Of a stretch of 64,000 bases of DNA, positions 25,269 to 33,473 are shown one piece after another (within the stretch, counting starts at the first letter, position 1; each line of letters starts with the position of its first letter). Position numbers and translations under genes: made by a program. The notes below the pieces were generated by a model. The model did not search any database and was not told where the DNA came from. It saw nothing but the letters and a program-made list of their open reading frames with translations. The stretch comes from Enterobacteriaceae bacterium UBA7338 (GTDB lineage Bacteria > Pseudomonadota > Gammaproteobacteria > Enterobacterales > Enterobacteriaceae), in assembly GCA_002480085.1 (NCBI GenBank), contig DKPJ01000017.1, forward strand, positions 186,001 through 250,000. Reading direction: 5' to 3'.

Positions 25269-26371
25269 TTATCAACCTGTTCTGTTTTGTAAATGCTCAA
25301 CCACCGATCTACAACTGAAGTAATAGAGAAGTTTTTAATAATGTGGTCTCGATTTTGGGTCGCAATAAGATCTTTACGCTCTGCGCTAAATTCACTCACT
25401 TCGACTATTTTATCAGCCAAAGCGGTAGAGTTTGAAACAGGCACTACAAAATCAGCATTACCAATAACTTCCTTAACGCCGCCAGCATCCGTACATACTG
25501 CAATACGCTTGCAGGCCATTGCTTCTGCGACAACTAAGCCAAAACCTTCCCACTCGGAGGCGAGGACAAAGAGATCGCAGGCGGGGTAGTAAGTGTTAAC
25601 CGCATTGATGCTGCCCAGTAGCGTGATGCGAGAGGATAACCCTAACTCCTGAATACGTTTTTCAATATCGCTACGCAGCTCACCTTCACCAATGATAATA
25701 AGCCGATAGTTCTCCGGCAGGGTCTTAAAGGCGTTAAGAAGATTGGGATAATCTTTAGCTGCCGTTAATCGTCCGACGGTGAGAATAGCTGTCTCGTCAT
25801 CCTGGATGTTCAACTGATGTCTTAGCGCATTTCTGCTATCACTACTGTAATTAAACTTCTCGACATCAATTCCATTGTAGACAACTTCTGCGTGCGCGGG
25901 CGAAAAAGCCTTTTTTTGAATAAATTCATCCAGGGCTTCTTTACTAACATTAGTGCAAACATCCGCAAAACGATCGGTGAGGCGGTATATAAACATTCTC
26001 AATGAACCGCCTTCATTTTTACTGTGCGCAGTACTGATAAGTTGGTAACCTTTTGGGAACAGCAACCCAACCAGTCTCATTATAATATTGGCATGAAACA
26101 TATGGCTATGTACAACGGACGGTTGATAATCTTTAATTATCTTGTAACAATCAAAAATCGCCTTTATAAAAGAGAATGGATTTTTCTTTGAATTAAGATT
26201 GATAATTTGAATATTACTCTCTTCCGGGCGAATAACAGTTTCGCCACTTAAAGAAACTATTTTAACTTCATATCCACGCTGATAAAATTTATCAGCCAGA
26301 ATGCATAACTGGCGTTCTGCCCCTCCCAACCCCATGCCAGTGATGACAAACAGCAGTTTATTATTGAACAT
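25265..26371 (-). CDS. O-antigen glycosyltransferase, GT4 family
   Basis: 368 aa from the ATG at 26371. An earlier in-frame ATG (26386) adds five residues; the later start has GGAGAG 7 nt upstream and gives the family-like start MFNNKLLFVITGMGLGGAERQL, with the GGAE donor-side loop. The C-terminal GT4 domain shows ILTVGRLTAAKDYPNLL, the ASEWEGFGLVVAEAMACKRI E-x7-E motif and a TDAGGVKEV loop. The sugar specificity is unknown. It overlaps the wzy 3' end by 11 nt and the next GT4 gene by 4 nt. Confidence 0.87.
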   Translation of the reverse strand: MFNNKLLFVITGMGLGGAERQLCILADKFYQRGYEVKIVSLSGETVIRPEESNIQIINLNSKKNPFSFIKAIFDCYKIIKDYQPSVVHSHMFHANIIMRLVGLLFPKGYQLISTAHSKNEGGSLRMFIYRLTDRFADVCTNVSKEALDEFIQKKAFSPAHAEVVYNGIDVEKFNYSSDSRNALRHQLNIQDDETAILTVGRLTAAKDYPNLLNAFKTLPENYRLIIIGEGELRSDIEKRIQELGLSSRITLLGSINAVNTYYPACDLFVLASEWEGFGLVVAEAMACKRIAVCTDAGGVKEVIGNADFVVPVSNSTALADKIVEVSEFSAERKDLIATQNRDHIIKNFSITSVVDRWLSIYKTEQVDK

Positions 26372-27518
26372 TATTTGACTCTCCATCTAGCGCTTTGTCC
26401 AGCACGGTGCTGGCTATTCTCCCTACTTCTCGCTCATCAAATATTGTTGCAGCATAATAGTTCATGTTGCCGAATGAGACTGGAGCCAAAGGGTTACGGA
26501 AATATGACATGAAACAAAACAGTAAAAAAACAAAAAAGTATAAATTAAGAAATAGCGTATTATATGTTTTAACTGCAAATATCCGCTTTATATTTTCTTT
26601 CGCATAGAGAGAGAATACAAAAATTGCCACAAAAATAAAATAGAAAGTTACCCTTGTTAAGAAAGTGATGGCACCGCTATACAGATAAATCACAGCACCC
26701 ACAAAAATAAACCGATTAAACAGTCTTAAACTCTCTTGTTTCTCGATTTGCGAAGCGTAAAAAACATAAAATATTACGAATATCAAAACTAATATATTCA
26801 ACCACCCAAACTGCAGCGAGATTGGGTTCTGATCGATATAGAAGAGGATTTTTTTAAAGGCAAAATTAAACTGTGCCAGCAAGGCAATCAGTTTGATGCC
26901 AAAAATGAGTAAGAAAGCAAATAAAGAGATAGCCAGGACTGTAATGAATATAAAGGATTTTCTACTTTTAACCTTACATAAAAAAATCGCTGGTATAATT
27001 ATTAATGCAGAGATATGCATGGTGGCGGCAAGAATCACACCTGCTAATAATCTGGTTAACGAATGATTACGCGAATAGTTTATCATCGCAGCAAAGATGA
27101 TAACGCAAGCAATAAACTGTCGCAGCTGCTCAAGAATGAGTGTGTAACCAAAAACCATCAGCAATGCGGATATAAAAAGGGGTTCGTTTATTTTAACTTT
27201 CGTTAAATTGTAACCTAATAGTGCAAAAGTGATCGTATAAAAAAGAAGCAGTGCAAAGCCAAAGTTTTGCCCTGCAATGAATAATAACGTTTTAAAATAG
27301 AGGACAAAGCCCGGTTCGAAGGCTAAGTAGAGATCTGCATCCTCTGCAAAGCGAGTGTAGTAGATGCTCCAGTCAACACCATTAAGGTAGAAGGTAGTAT
27401 ATGAAATTATCAATACACCCCATATTAAAAATCTCAGGAAGTTTTTCGACCGTGAGTTAAACCTTCCCCAAATTAGTGACAGGAGTAACAAGGGGATGAC
27501 GTTCATCAAAATAAACAT
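26361..27518 (-). CDS. wzy: Wzy O-antigen polymerase, EpsG-like
   Basis: 385 aa, about ten to twelve hydrophobic segments and no soluble domain. Residues 47-56 (NGVDWSIYYTRF) and the following LAFEPGF stretch resemble the EpsG/Wzy group with D-x3-YY. Another conserved-looking stretch is TLILEQLRQFIACVIIF, typical of polymerases of this type. It is the only polytopic membrane protein in the cluster besides Wzx, which supports the Wzy call. The ATG overlaps the stop of the previous gene (TAATG). Very AT-rich, with rare codons, as usual for wzy. Wzy would join O-units at the periplasmic face of the inner membrane. Confidence 0.85.
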   Translation of the reverse strand: MFILMNVIPLLLLSLIWGRFNSRSKNFLRFLIWGVLIISYTTFYLNGVDWSIYYTRFAEDADLYLAFEPGFVLYFKTLLFIAGQNFGFALLLFYTITFALLGYNLTKVKINEPLFISALLMVFGYTLILEQLRQFIACVIIFAAMINYSRNHSLTRLLAGVILAATMHISALIIIPAIFLCKVKSRKSFIFITVLAISLFAFLLIFGIKLIALLAQFNFAFKKILFYIDQNPISLQFGWLNILVLIFVIFYVFYASQIEKQESLRLFNRFIFVGAVIYLYSGAITFLTRVTFYFIFVAIFVFSLYAKENIKRIFAVKTYNTLFLNLYFFVFLLFCFMSYFRNPLAPVSFGNMNYYAATIFDEREVGRIASTVLDKALDGESNNVQ

Positions 27519-28405
27519 TATCTACGAACCTTTTCATAGAGCGCTATCAGAACGTTTATTGGGTTAACCACTTTTAAATATTTAAAAGCACGCATCTTGC
27601 TAAAAGAGAGATATAAATTAAATTTGTTATGCAAATAGGCTATATAATGTTTATCCTGCCATCTCATGTTATTTAATCGGACTAAATCATTATATAAATA
27701 GATATTAATGCTCGAGTTCCTGGAAGTTGCCTGCGCATTGTGCACTCGATAATTCACGCTTGTAAAATCTAAAAATCCTGTTTTTATATTGCCATCAATA
27801 AGTTTTAACCAATGAGGCAGGTCCTCAAGCAAGCGATAGCGCTGATCAAATGACTTCAGGTATGTGCTATTGATGAAAGCGCCAGGAGCCATATTATTAA
27901 AATGTATATTGGCTAAAGCTCTTTTCATTTTTGATGGCTGCATTCTGCTGATATCTCTTGTCCAGGACAGAGGATATTTGCTGGGTACAGTGACACCCTC
28001 GCCAAAGGTTTCAAAGTAGGTGAAGAATGCACCATAGCTCTCGCTCGAAGGTATAATTGCTGTTCTCTTGATAAACTCCTCAACGGCGCCGCTGAGGAGG
28101 ATATCATCCGAGCCAATACATTTGATCCAGTCCCCTTTCGCAAACCTAAGCCCATTATTAAAGTTTGCTGGTATTCCACTATTTTTTTCGCTCTTGACTA
28201 ACAAGCACTCTATATGGGGGTGGGTAGCCTTTTTATCCTGAATCCAGTTTTCAATAATCTCGATACTATTATCTGTAGAGTAATCGTCTGTAATAATTAT
28301 CTGAATTGACTTATAGGTTTGATTTATACATGAGTCTAACGTTTCCGCAATATACTGCTCTGCATTATAACTTGCGACGATAATTGTTACTAAGATAGTA
28401 TCCAT
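27518..28405 (-). CDS. O-antigen glycosyltransferase, GT2 family
   Basis: 295 aa. The GT-A fold N-terminal domain starts VTIIVASYNAEQYIAETLDS (about 6-25), has DDYSTDNSIEII and the acidic GSDDIL motif near residue 98, where the nucleotide-sugar metal ion would bind. The C-terminal part (about 200-295) is basic and likely membrane-associated. The sugar is unknown. It has a 1-nt gap from the preceding GT2 gene and overlaps wzy. Confidence 0.87.
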   Translation of the reverse strand: MDTILVTIIVASYNAEQYIAETLDSCINQTYKSIQIIITDDYSTDNSIEIIENWIQDKKATHPHIECLLVKSEKNSGIPANFNNGLRFAKGDWIKCIGSDDILLSGAVEEFIKRTAIIPSSESYGAFFTYFETFGEGVTVPSKYPLSWTRDISRMQPSKMKRALANIHFNNMAPGAFINSTYLKSFDQRYRLLEDLPHWLKLIDGNIKTGFLDFTSVNYRVHNAQATSRNSSINIYLYNDLVRLNNMRWQDKHYIAYLHNKFNLYLSFSKMRAFKYLKVVNPINVLIALYEKVRR

Positions 28406-28406
28406 A

Positions 28407-29393
28407 TTAAAACATAATACCTAATAATATTAACTGTGATTTGGTTTTCTGGGTAAACACAATACCGCTATTTTTGATGCCCTGCCTGACTCGCCTTACA
28501 GACTGTCTAATCAAAGATCGCCACTCCAGTCGCTCACTTGATGTCAAAGACCTATACCATTTAAAGTAGCGAACCGATACACCCCATAGCGTGCTGATAA
28601 TCAAAGCCCAGGCATCATTTACGAGCAACTCTTTGTTTTGCGCAGGATCTTTCTGTTTAATATACTCTAAGACAAAGAAAGCATTGTGGAGGACTTTACA
28701 ATAGTTATGATTAACCCTTCGCGTCGTCGAGTTTGAATTATTTATGAAATAATATTCACCCTCAGACAAATAGATACTTTCGGCTAAGTCAAAAGAGATG
28801 CGTGAGATTACCTCATCATTATTCAGGTAATTGTTACCCTCTTTATTTAGAGTATCATACACCTCATAAGCCGATAAAATCACATCCCTGTTATAAAGAC
28901 CAAACGCATGCACTCCCCATGCTCTAATGCAATTCGCAAAAACGTCATTACCCGACAAATTTTTGTCGGAGGTATAGCAAACAAATTTACCCGTTATACT
29001 CTTAGTTATGGAGTCTACATAATTTAATTTGAATAAAGAGATGTCGATTGCGGAGTTGGAAGCTAAAGGCGCAAATGCTTTTTCCAGAGAATCCTCGGCC
29101 AAACTATCATCACAATCAATTACAGCAATGTATTTTGACGTAGAGTAGCGAATAGCATTTTCTCGCGCTCTTGCAGCGCCCTTATTCTCTTGTCTGAGTA
29201 GCTGAAGAGTAAACTGCTTCGGCTGATAGGATTCAACCAGCGCAGCTGTGTTATCTGTTGAGCCGTCATCGACGACAATGACGACAAAACCTTGCAAAGA
29301 CTGCCGATCGAGGGTAGCCAGAATCGTTAGGATATTTGCTTCTTCATTATACGCCGGAATAATAACACTTAAATCTTCACTTCCAATCCGCAT
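28407..29393 (-). CDS. O-antigen glycosyltransferase, GT2 family
   Basis: 328 aa. It opens with LSVIIPAYNEEANILTILATLD, followed by VVDDGSTDNTAALVE and the acidic IAVIDCDDSLAEDSLEKAF motif, the classic GT2 order. The C-terminal half is less conserved and likely sets acceptor choice. The sugar is unknown. It begins 4 nt after the wzx stop and is one of four glycosyltransferases in the cluster. Confidence 0.87.
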   Translation of the reverse strand: MRIGSEDLSVIIPAYNEEANILTILATLDRQSLQGFVVIVVDDGSTDNTAALVESYQPKQFTLQLLRQENKGAARARENAIRYSTSKYIAVIDCDDSLAEDSLEKAFAPLASNSAIDISLFKLNYVDSITKSITGKFVCYTSDKNLSGNDVFANCIRAWGVHAFGLYNRDVILSAYEVYDTLNKEGNNYLNNDEVISRISFDLAESIYLSEGEYYFINNSNSTTRRVNHNYCKVLHNAFFVLEYIKQKDPAQNKELLVNDAWALIISTLWGVSVRYFKWYRSLTSSERLEWRSLIRQSVRRVRQGIKNSGIVFTQKTKSQLILLGIMF

Positions 29394-29397
29394 TCTT

Positions 29398-30663
29398 TTA
29401 ACCCACTTTATTCTTTATATGCCACAAATAAACTAACGCGGTAGCAATAAGATAGATAAAATATGTTGAGCAATATGCAAGACTTACCCCTTCAAAGCCA
29501 TAGTTGCTCGTCATTAGCTTCACTAGCAAAGGGAAAAGGATAGAAACTGATATTTCTAACGTTGCGTTAATAACAAAATAGCCTTTTGCTAATAAAATCG
29601 TTGCGAATAGCCAGCTGCAAATCCTGAAAAAGTCACCTATATTTTGATATAAAAAAAGGCCGCTTGCACGTTGAAAATCTTTGGTAAACAGAAAGCTAAT
29701 AATAAAGTCTTTTAGATAAAAAATAGTCACTGCCATGGCGAGCGATAACGGCACAACTAATCGGGCACCGATTTTTAAAATACTCAAATACTCGGCGCGC
29801 GTTTTTGCCGCTGCCGTTTGCGGGAAATAATATACCGTCATTGCTGTGGTTAAGACAGCCAGATAGGCTTCAGATATTTTACTTACCGCTTGCCAGTACC
29901 CGGAATACTCTATAGAAAAATCATTAGTCAAAATTGTTCGTACAACGATCAGAGAAATCGGCCCGGTTAACGCGCCGATTATTCCCATGGCGAAGTACTT
30001 ACTCATTTCATTGATTTGCTGCCTTGGTGCCGTTCCATACCAATACTTGAACTTGAACCAGGGTTTTTTCAGAATAATAACTATCAACCAAAAACCGGCA
30101 ATGGCATTATTGAGTGCAGCAGCAATGAGCGCGCCTTTTAAGCCTAAAAAATAGACCAACCCGGTCATGGATATTACCGATGAGGCAATAGCAAATAAGT
30201 TTGCCAAAAAAAACTTATTGTAATCACCCAATCCATTTAATACGCCAAGAAAGATACTGTTTATAATATTTAGCGGTAATACCATTAACGCTAAGATTAT
30301 AAGCCAGTAAAACTCCCTAGTATGAAAAAGATACTCAGCTAACTGGCCTGAGGAGAGGATCCCCAGGCACATTATGAAACAACAGGCGATGGTTGAAAGT
30401 TTTATTGCAGCACGCCAGTAGGGCTGAGCATTTTCATAAGAATCTCGATGCTCAGCCGAATAGCGATTAACTCCCTGCGAAACCTGGGATGAGATAAATC
30501 CATTAATGAAGGTTACAAAATTCTGTAACTGCCCCAGATTTGATATTCCTGCCGGGCCTGTATAAATGGCTACTACCTTGGAAATTATAAGTCCGCATGC
30601 AAGTCTAAAGCAGGTAATGACTCCGCTCAGTATCGTTACTCTTGCAAAGCTCAAAGTACCCAT
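29398..30663 (-). CDS. wzx: Wzx O-unit flippase
   Basis: 421 aa with about twelve hydrophobic helices and the MATE/MOP-like pattern of O-antigen flippases (FARVTILSGVITCFRLACGLIISK start; YTGPAGISNLGQLQNF near residue 40; SQGVNRYSAEHRD). It would move undecaprenyl-PP-linked O-units across the inner membrane. It overlaps the fdtB end by 13 nt. Such Wzx proteins are often found with Fuc3NAc- or Qui3NAc-containing O-antigens. Confidence 0.9.
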   Translation of the reverse strand: MGTLSFARVTILSGVITCFRLACGLIISKVVAIYTGPAGISNLGQLQNFVTFINGFISSQVSQGVNRYSAEHRDSYENAQPYWRAAIKLSTIACCFIMCLGILSSGQLAEYLFHTREFYWLIILALMVLPLNIINSIFLGVLNGLGDYNKFFLANLFAIASSVISMTGLVYFLGLKGALIAAALNNAIAGFWLIVIILKKPWFKFKYWYGTAPRQQINEMSKYFAMGIIGALTGPISLIVVRTILTNDFSIEYSGYWQAVSKISEAYLAVLTTAMTVYYFPQTAAAKTRAEYLSILKIGARLVVPLSLAMAVTIFYLKDFIISFLFTKDFQRASGLFLYQNIGDFFRICSWLFATILLAKGYFVINATLEISVSILFPLLVKLMTSNYGFEGVSLAYCSTYFIYLIATALVYLWHIKNKVG

Positions 30664-31754
30664 CCATTTAGCGTATTGATCACATGCTCAACATCTGAAT
30701 CGGCCAGCGTTGGATCCATAGGTATAGACAATACGCTACGATGCAAGGATTCAGAAATTGGCAGATTCAGATGCTTCAGTTCTTCATAGGCAGCTTGCTG
30801 ATGCGGCGGAATAGGATAGTGAATGAGCGTTTGAACACCGTTATTATCCAGATGATCCTTTAGAGCCTGTCTGTGGTCCGTTTTAATAACAAACAGATGC
30901 CAGACATGCTCCTGTTCTTCATCAATATTAGGCAGATCGATATGCGGATTATTTATTGATGTAAGATATTTACGTGCAATTTCACGGCGTCGTGCTGTCT
31001 CACCATCAAGATACTTCAACTTCACAGCGAGCATGGCCGCCTGCATTTCATCAAGCCGGCTATTAATGCCTTTGTATTTGTTCTGATATTTTACATGGGA
31101 ACCATAATTCCGCAGCGCGAAGAGAACCTGAGCGAGTTCATCATCGTTGGTTGTTATCGCGCCCGCATCGCCAAGGGCACCCAGGTTTTTCCCTGGATAG
31201 AAACTAAAGCCAGCCGCATGGCCCCATGAGCCACATTTCTGCCCATCGATTGTCGCCCCATGCGACTGGGCGCAGTCTTCAAGCACTAACAGATCGTGTT
31301 TAGCAGCAATCTCCATGATGCCTTTCATCGGAGAGATACGGCCATAAAGATGCACAGGTAAGATGGCTTTGGTCTTATCTGTGATAGCTTTGCTTATTCC
31401 TTCCACGCTTAGATTGAATGTCGAAGGATCTGGCTCAACAAGAACGGGAGTCAAATCGTTTTGCGTGATGGCGAGAATCGATGCGATATACGTATTCGCT
31501 GGGACAATGACTTCATCACCGTCCTGTAGTTTCCCCATCTCTTTCCAGGCGCGAAGTACCAGTATCAGGGCGTCTAAACCATTAGCAACCCCAATCGCAT
31601 GTTTTACTCCACACCACTCTGCATACTCTTTTTCAAAGGTTTTAAGCTCGGTACCCATAATATACCAGCCGGAGTCAATAACCCGCGAGCATGCTTCTTT
31701 AAGTTCTCTTTCATAACAGTTATTAATTTTTTTTAAGTTCAGAAAGTCAACCAT
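30651..31754 (-). CDS. fdtB: FdtB, dTDP-3-keto-6-deoxyhexose aminotransferase
   Basis: 367 aa DegT/DnrJ/EryC1-family PLP aminotransferase. The PLP lysine is K189 (FSFYPGKNLGALGDAG), with D160 in VLEDCAQSHGA holding the pyridine nitrogen. The whole length fits the FdtB/QdtB group, which transfers an amino group from glutamate to C-3 of dTDP-3-keto-6-deoxyhexose. With FdtA and FdtC beside it, the product is dTDP-Fuc3N (or Qui3N). It starts 3 nt after fdtC and overlaps wzx. Confidence 0.9.
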   Translation of the reverse strand: MVDFLNLKKINNCYERELKEACSRVIDSGWYIMGTELKTFEKEYAEWCGVKHAIGVANGLDALILVLRAWKEMGKLQDGDEVIVPANTYIASILAITQNDLTPVLVEPDPSTFNLSVEGISKAITDKTKAILPVHLYGRISPMKGIMEIAAKHDLLVLEDCAQSHGATIDGQKCGSWGHAAGFSFYPGKNLGALGDAGAITTNDDELAQVLFALRNYGSHVKYQNKYKGINSRLDEMQAAMLAVKLKYLDGETARRREIARKYLTSINNPHIDLPNIDEEQEHVWHLFVIKTDHRQALKDHLDNNGVQTLIHYPIPPHQQAAYEELKHLNLPISESLHRSVLSIPMDPTLADSDVEHVINTLNGWVL

Positions 31755-31757
31755 AAT

Positions 31758-32213
31758 CTACTTCTCCTTCAAAATTCTAGCTGGATTGCCAACCACTGTA
31801 GCATTTGCTGGCACATCCTTCGTCACTACAGCCCCTGCCCCTACCATTGCACCCTCTCCAATCACAATGCCGGGAAGAATGGTTGCATTTGCGCCAATAG
31901 AGGCCCCTTTTTTCACAACGATGCGTGAAAATTGCTCGGGATAAACTTTAGAGCGCGGCTTTTTATCGTTTGTGAATGCAACGCATGGACCAATAAATAC
32001 ATCATCTTCAAGCGTAACACCATCCCATATATATACACCTGACTTTACCGTTACCCGGTTTCCGATGACGACATCATTCTCGATCAGCGTATGGGCACAA
32101 ATATTACAATTATCGCCGATCACTGCCCCAGGTAATATGACAGAGAATTGCCAGACGTTGGTATTTTCGCCAATATGGCTGGATTGTACATCACTCAGCT
32201 TGTGCAGATTCAT
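31758..32213 (-). CDS. fdtC: FdtC, dTDP-3-amino-3,6-dideoxyhexose N-acetyltransferase
   Basis: 151 aa left-handed beta-helix acetyltransferase made of hexapeptide repeats (VILPGAVIGDNC, IENDVVIGNRVTV and similar), ending in the acetyl-CoA-binding VGAGAVVTKDVPANATVVGNPAR. Related FdtC/QdtC enzymes acetylate the 3-amino group. The ATG lies 23 nt inside fdtA, preceded by GGAG about 10 nt away, so translation is probably coupled. Confidence 0.88.
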   Translation of the reverse strand: MNLHKLSDVQSSHIGENTNVWQFSVILPGAVIGDNCNICAHTLIENDVVIGNRVTVKSGVYIWDGVTLEDDVFIGPCVAFTNDKKPRSKVYPEQFSRIVVKKGASIGANATILPGIVIGEGAMVGAGAVVTKDVPANATVVGNPARILKEK

Positions 32214-32607
32214 CTCTTACCGACTCCTGAAATGCTTCATAATTTCTGATGTAGTCACTTTCATCGTAGACGTCACTTGCAAGCACTAAAAGGATACAAT
32301 CATCAGAATAGTTATACATCTCATGCCAGATAGCTGGCTCAATCAGCAATCCCTGAGCAGGATCATTTAACAGAACCTCTTCTTTATCAACGCCATCGTC
32401 TAAATGGAAATAACAGGAGCCTCTGACCGCTATCGCCAGCTGTCTCAGCGCCTTATGAGCGTGAAAACCCCGGCGTACATTATCTTTAGTGCCAAACATG
32501 TAATAGACGCGTTTGATCTCGAAGGGAACGTTTTTAATTTGCTCAAGGGCAACGAGCATACCACGCTCATCACCATGCTTCTGGAAGGGTAATAACTCAA
32601 TTTTCAT
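32191..32607 (-). CDS. fdtA: FdtA, dTDP-4-keto-6-deoxyglucose 3,4-ketoisomerase
   Basis: 138 aa cupin. It isomerises dTDP-4-keto-6-deoxyglucose to a 3-keto sugar. Catalytic H49 and H51 are in RRGFHAHK, followed by the cupin strands and WHEM. Two residues that separate the galacto-forming FdtA from the gluco-forming QdtA are FdtA-like here: R15 (DERG) and H95 (WHEM); QdtA has Tyr and Arg at these places. The product is therefore likely dTDP-3-keto-6-deoxygalactose, leading to Fuc3NAc. It overlaps rmlA by 11 nt and fdtC by 23 nt. Confidence 0.9.
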   Translation of the reverse strand: MKIELLPFQKHGDERGMLVALEQIKNVPFEIKRVYYMFGTKDNVRRGFHAHKALRQLAIAVRGSCYFHLDDGVDKEEVLLNDPAQGLLIEPAIWHEMYNYSDDCILLVLASDVYDESDYIRNYEAFQESVRDESAQAE

Positions 32608-33472
32608 ATTTTTTCACTAAATTCATTAAATATTGGCCGTAGCTGTTCTTCTCTAACTTTTTACCAAAAGTATAGACTTCATTATTACTTAACCAGCCAT
32701 TACGCCATGCAATCTCTTCCGGGCACGCAACCATCATTCCCTGACGTTTCTGTACCGTTTCGACAAAGCTTCCCGCCTCAATTAAGCTATCGTGGGTGCC
32801 CGTATCCAGCCATGCAAAACCACGTCCCAGTAACTCAACGGTTAATGCGTTATTATTGAGATAAACTTCATTTATCGAGGTGATTTCAATCTCCCCTCTG
32901 GCGGAGGGTTTGATCGTTTTGGCGATATCGACAACATTGTTGTCATAAAAATATAACCCTGTTACGGCCCAGTTTGATTTGGGTTTCACTGGCTTCTCTT
33001 CAATGCTTAACGCCTTAAAGTTGCCATCAAACTCAACCACCCCAAAGCGTTCGGGATCCATTACCTGGTAGCCGAAAACGGTCGCTCCCGAATTACGCTC
33101 AGCAGCGCTTCTTAGTTTTGGCGTAAACCCTTGACCAAAGAAGATATTATCCCCTAACACAAGGCATACCGGATCCTGACCAATAAACTGTTCACCAATA
33201 ATAAAGGCCTGCGCCAGGCCATCAGGCGAGGGCTGGACGGCAAAAGATAAATTTATGCCGAATTGACTGCCATCACCTAGCAGCCGGATAAACCCTTGCT
33301 GGTCTTCGGGGGTCGTAATAATTAAGATGTCTTTTATACCAGCAAGCATTAACACGGATAACGGGTAATAGATCATCGGCTTATCATAAACAGGCAGCAA
33401 CTGTTTAGATACGCCCATAGTAATTGGATAAAGCCGTGTACCTGATCCACCAGCAAGAATGATGCCTTTCAT
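32597..33472 (-). CDS. rmlA: RmlA glucose-1-phosphate thymidylyltransferase
   Basis: 291 aa. It makes dTDP-glucose from glucose 1-phosphate and dTTP. The nucleotide-binding signature LAGGSGTRLYPIT (6-18) and the QLLPVYDKPMIYYPLSVL block are at the N-terminus; VLGDNIFFGQGF and the EEKPVKPKSN motif with its active-site residues follow. Same length class as E. coli RmlA (293). It lies 1 nt after rmlB. Here it feeds the Fdt branch, since rmlC and rmlD are not in the cluster. Confidence 0.95.
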   Translation of the reverse strand: MKGIILAGGSGTRLYPITMGVSKQLLPVYDKPMIYYPLSVLMLAGIKDILIITTPEDQQGFIRLLGDGSQFGINLSFAVQPSPDGLAQAFIIGEQFIGQDPVCLVLGDNIFFGQGFTPKLRSAAERNSGATVFGYQVMDPERFGVVEFDGNFKALSIEEKPVKPKSNWAVTGLYFYDNNVVDIAKTIKPSARGEIEITSINEVYLNNNALTVELLGRGFAWLDTGTHDSLIEAGSFVETVQKRQGMMVACPEEIAWRNGWLSNNEVYTFGKKLEKNSYGQYLMNLVKKYEN

Positions 33473-33473
33473 C

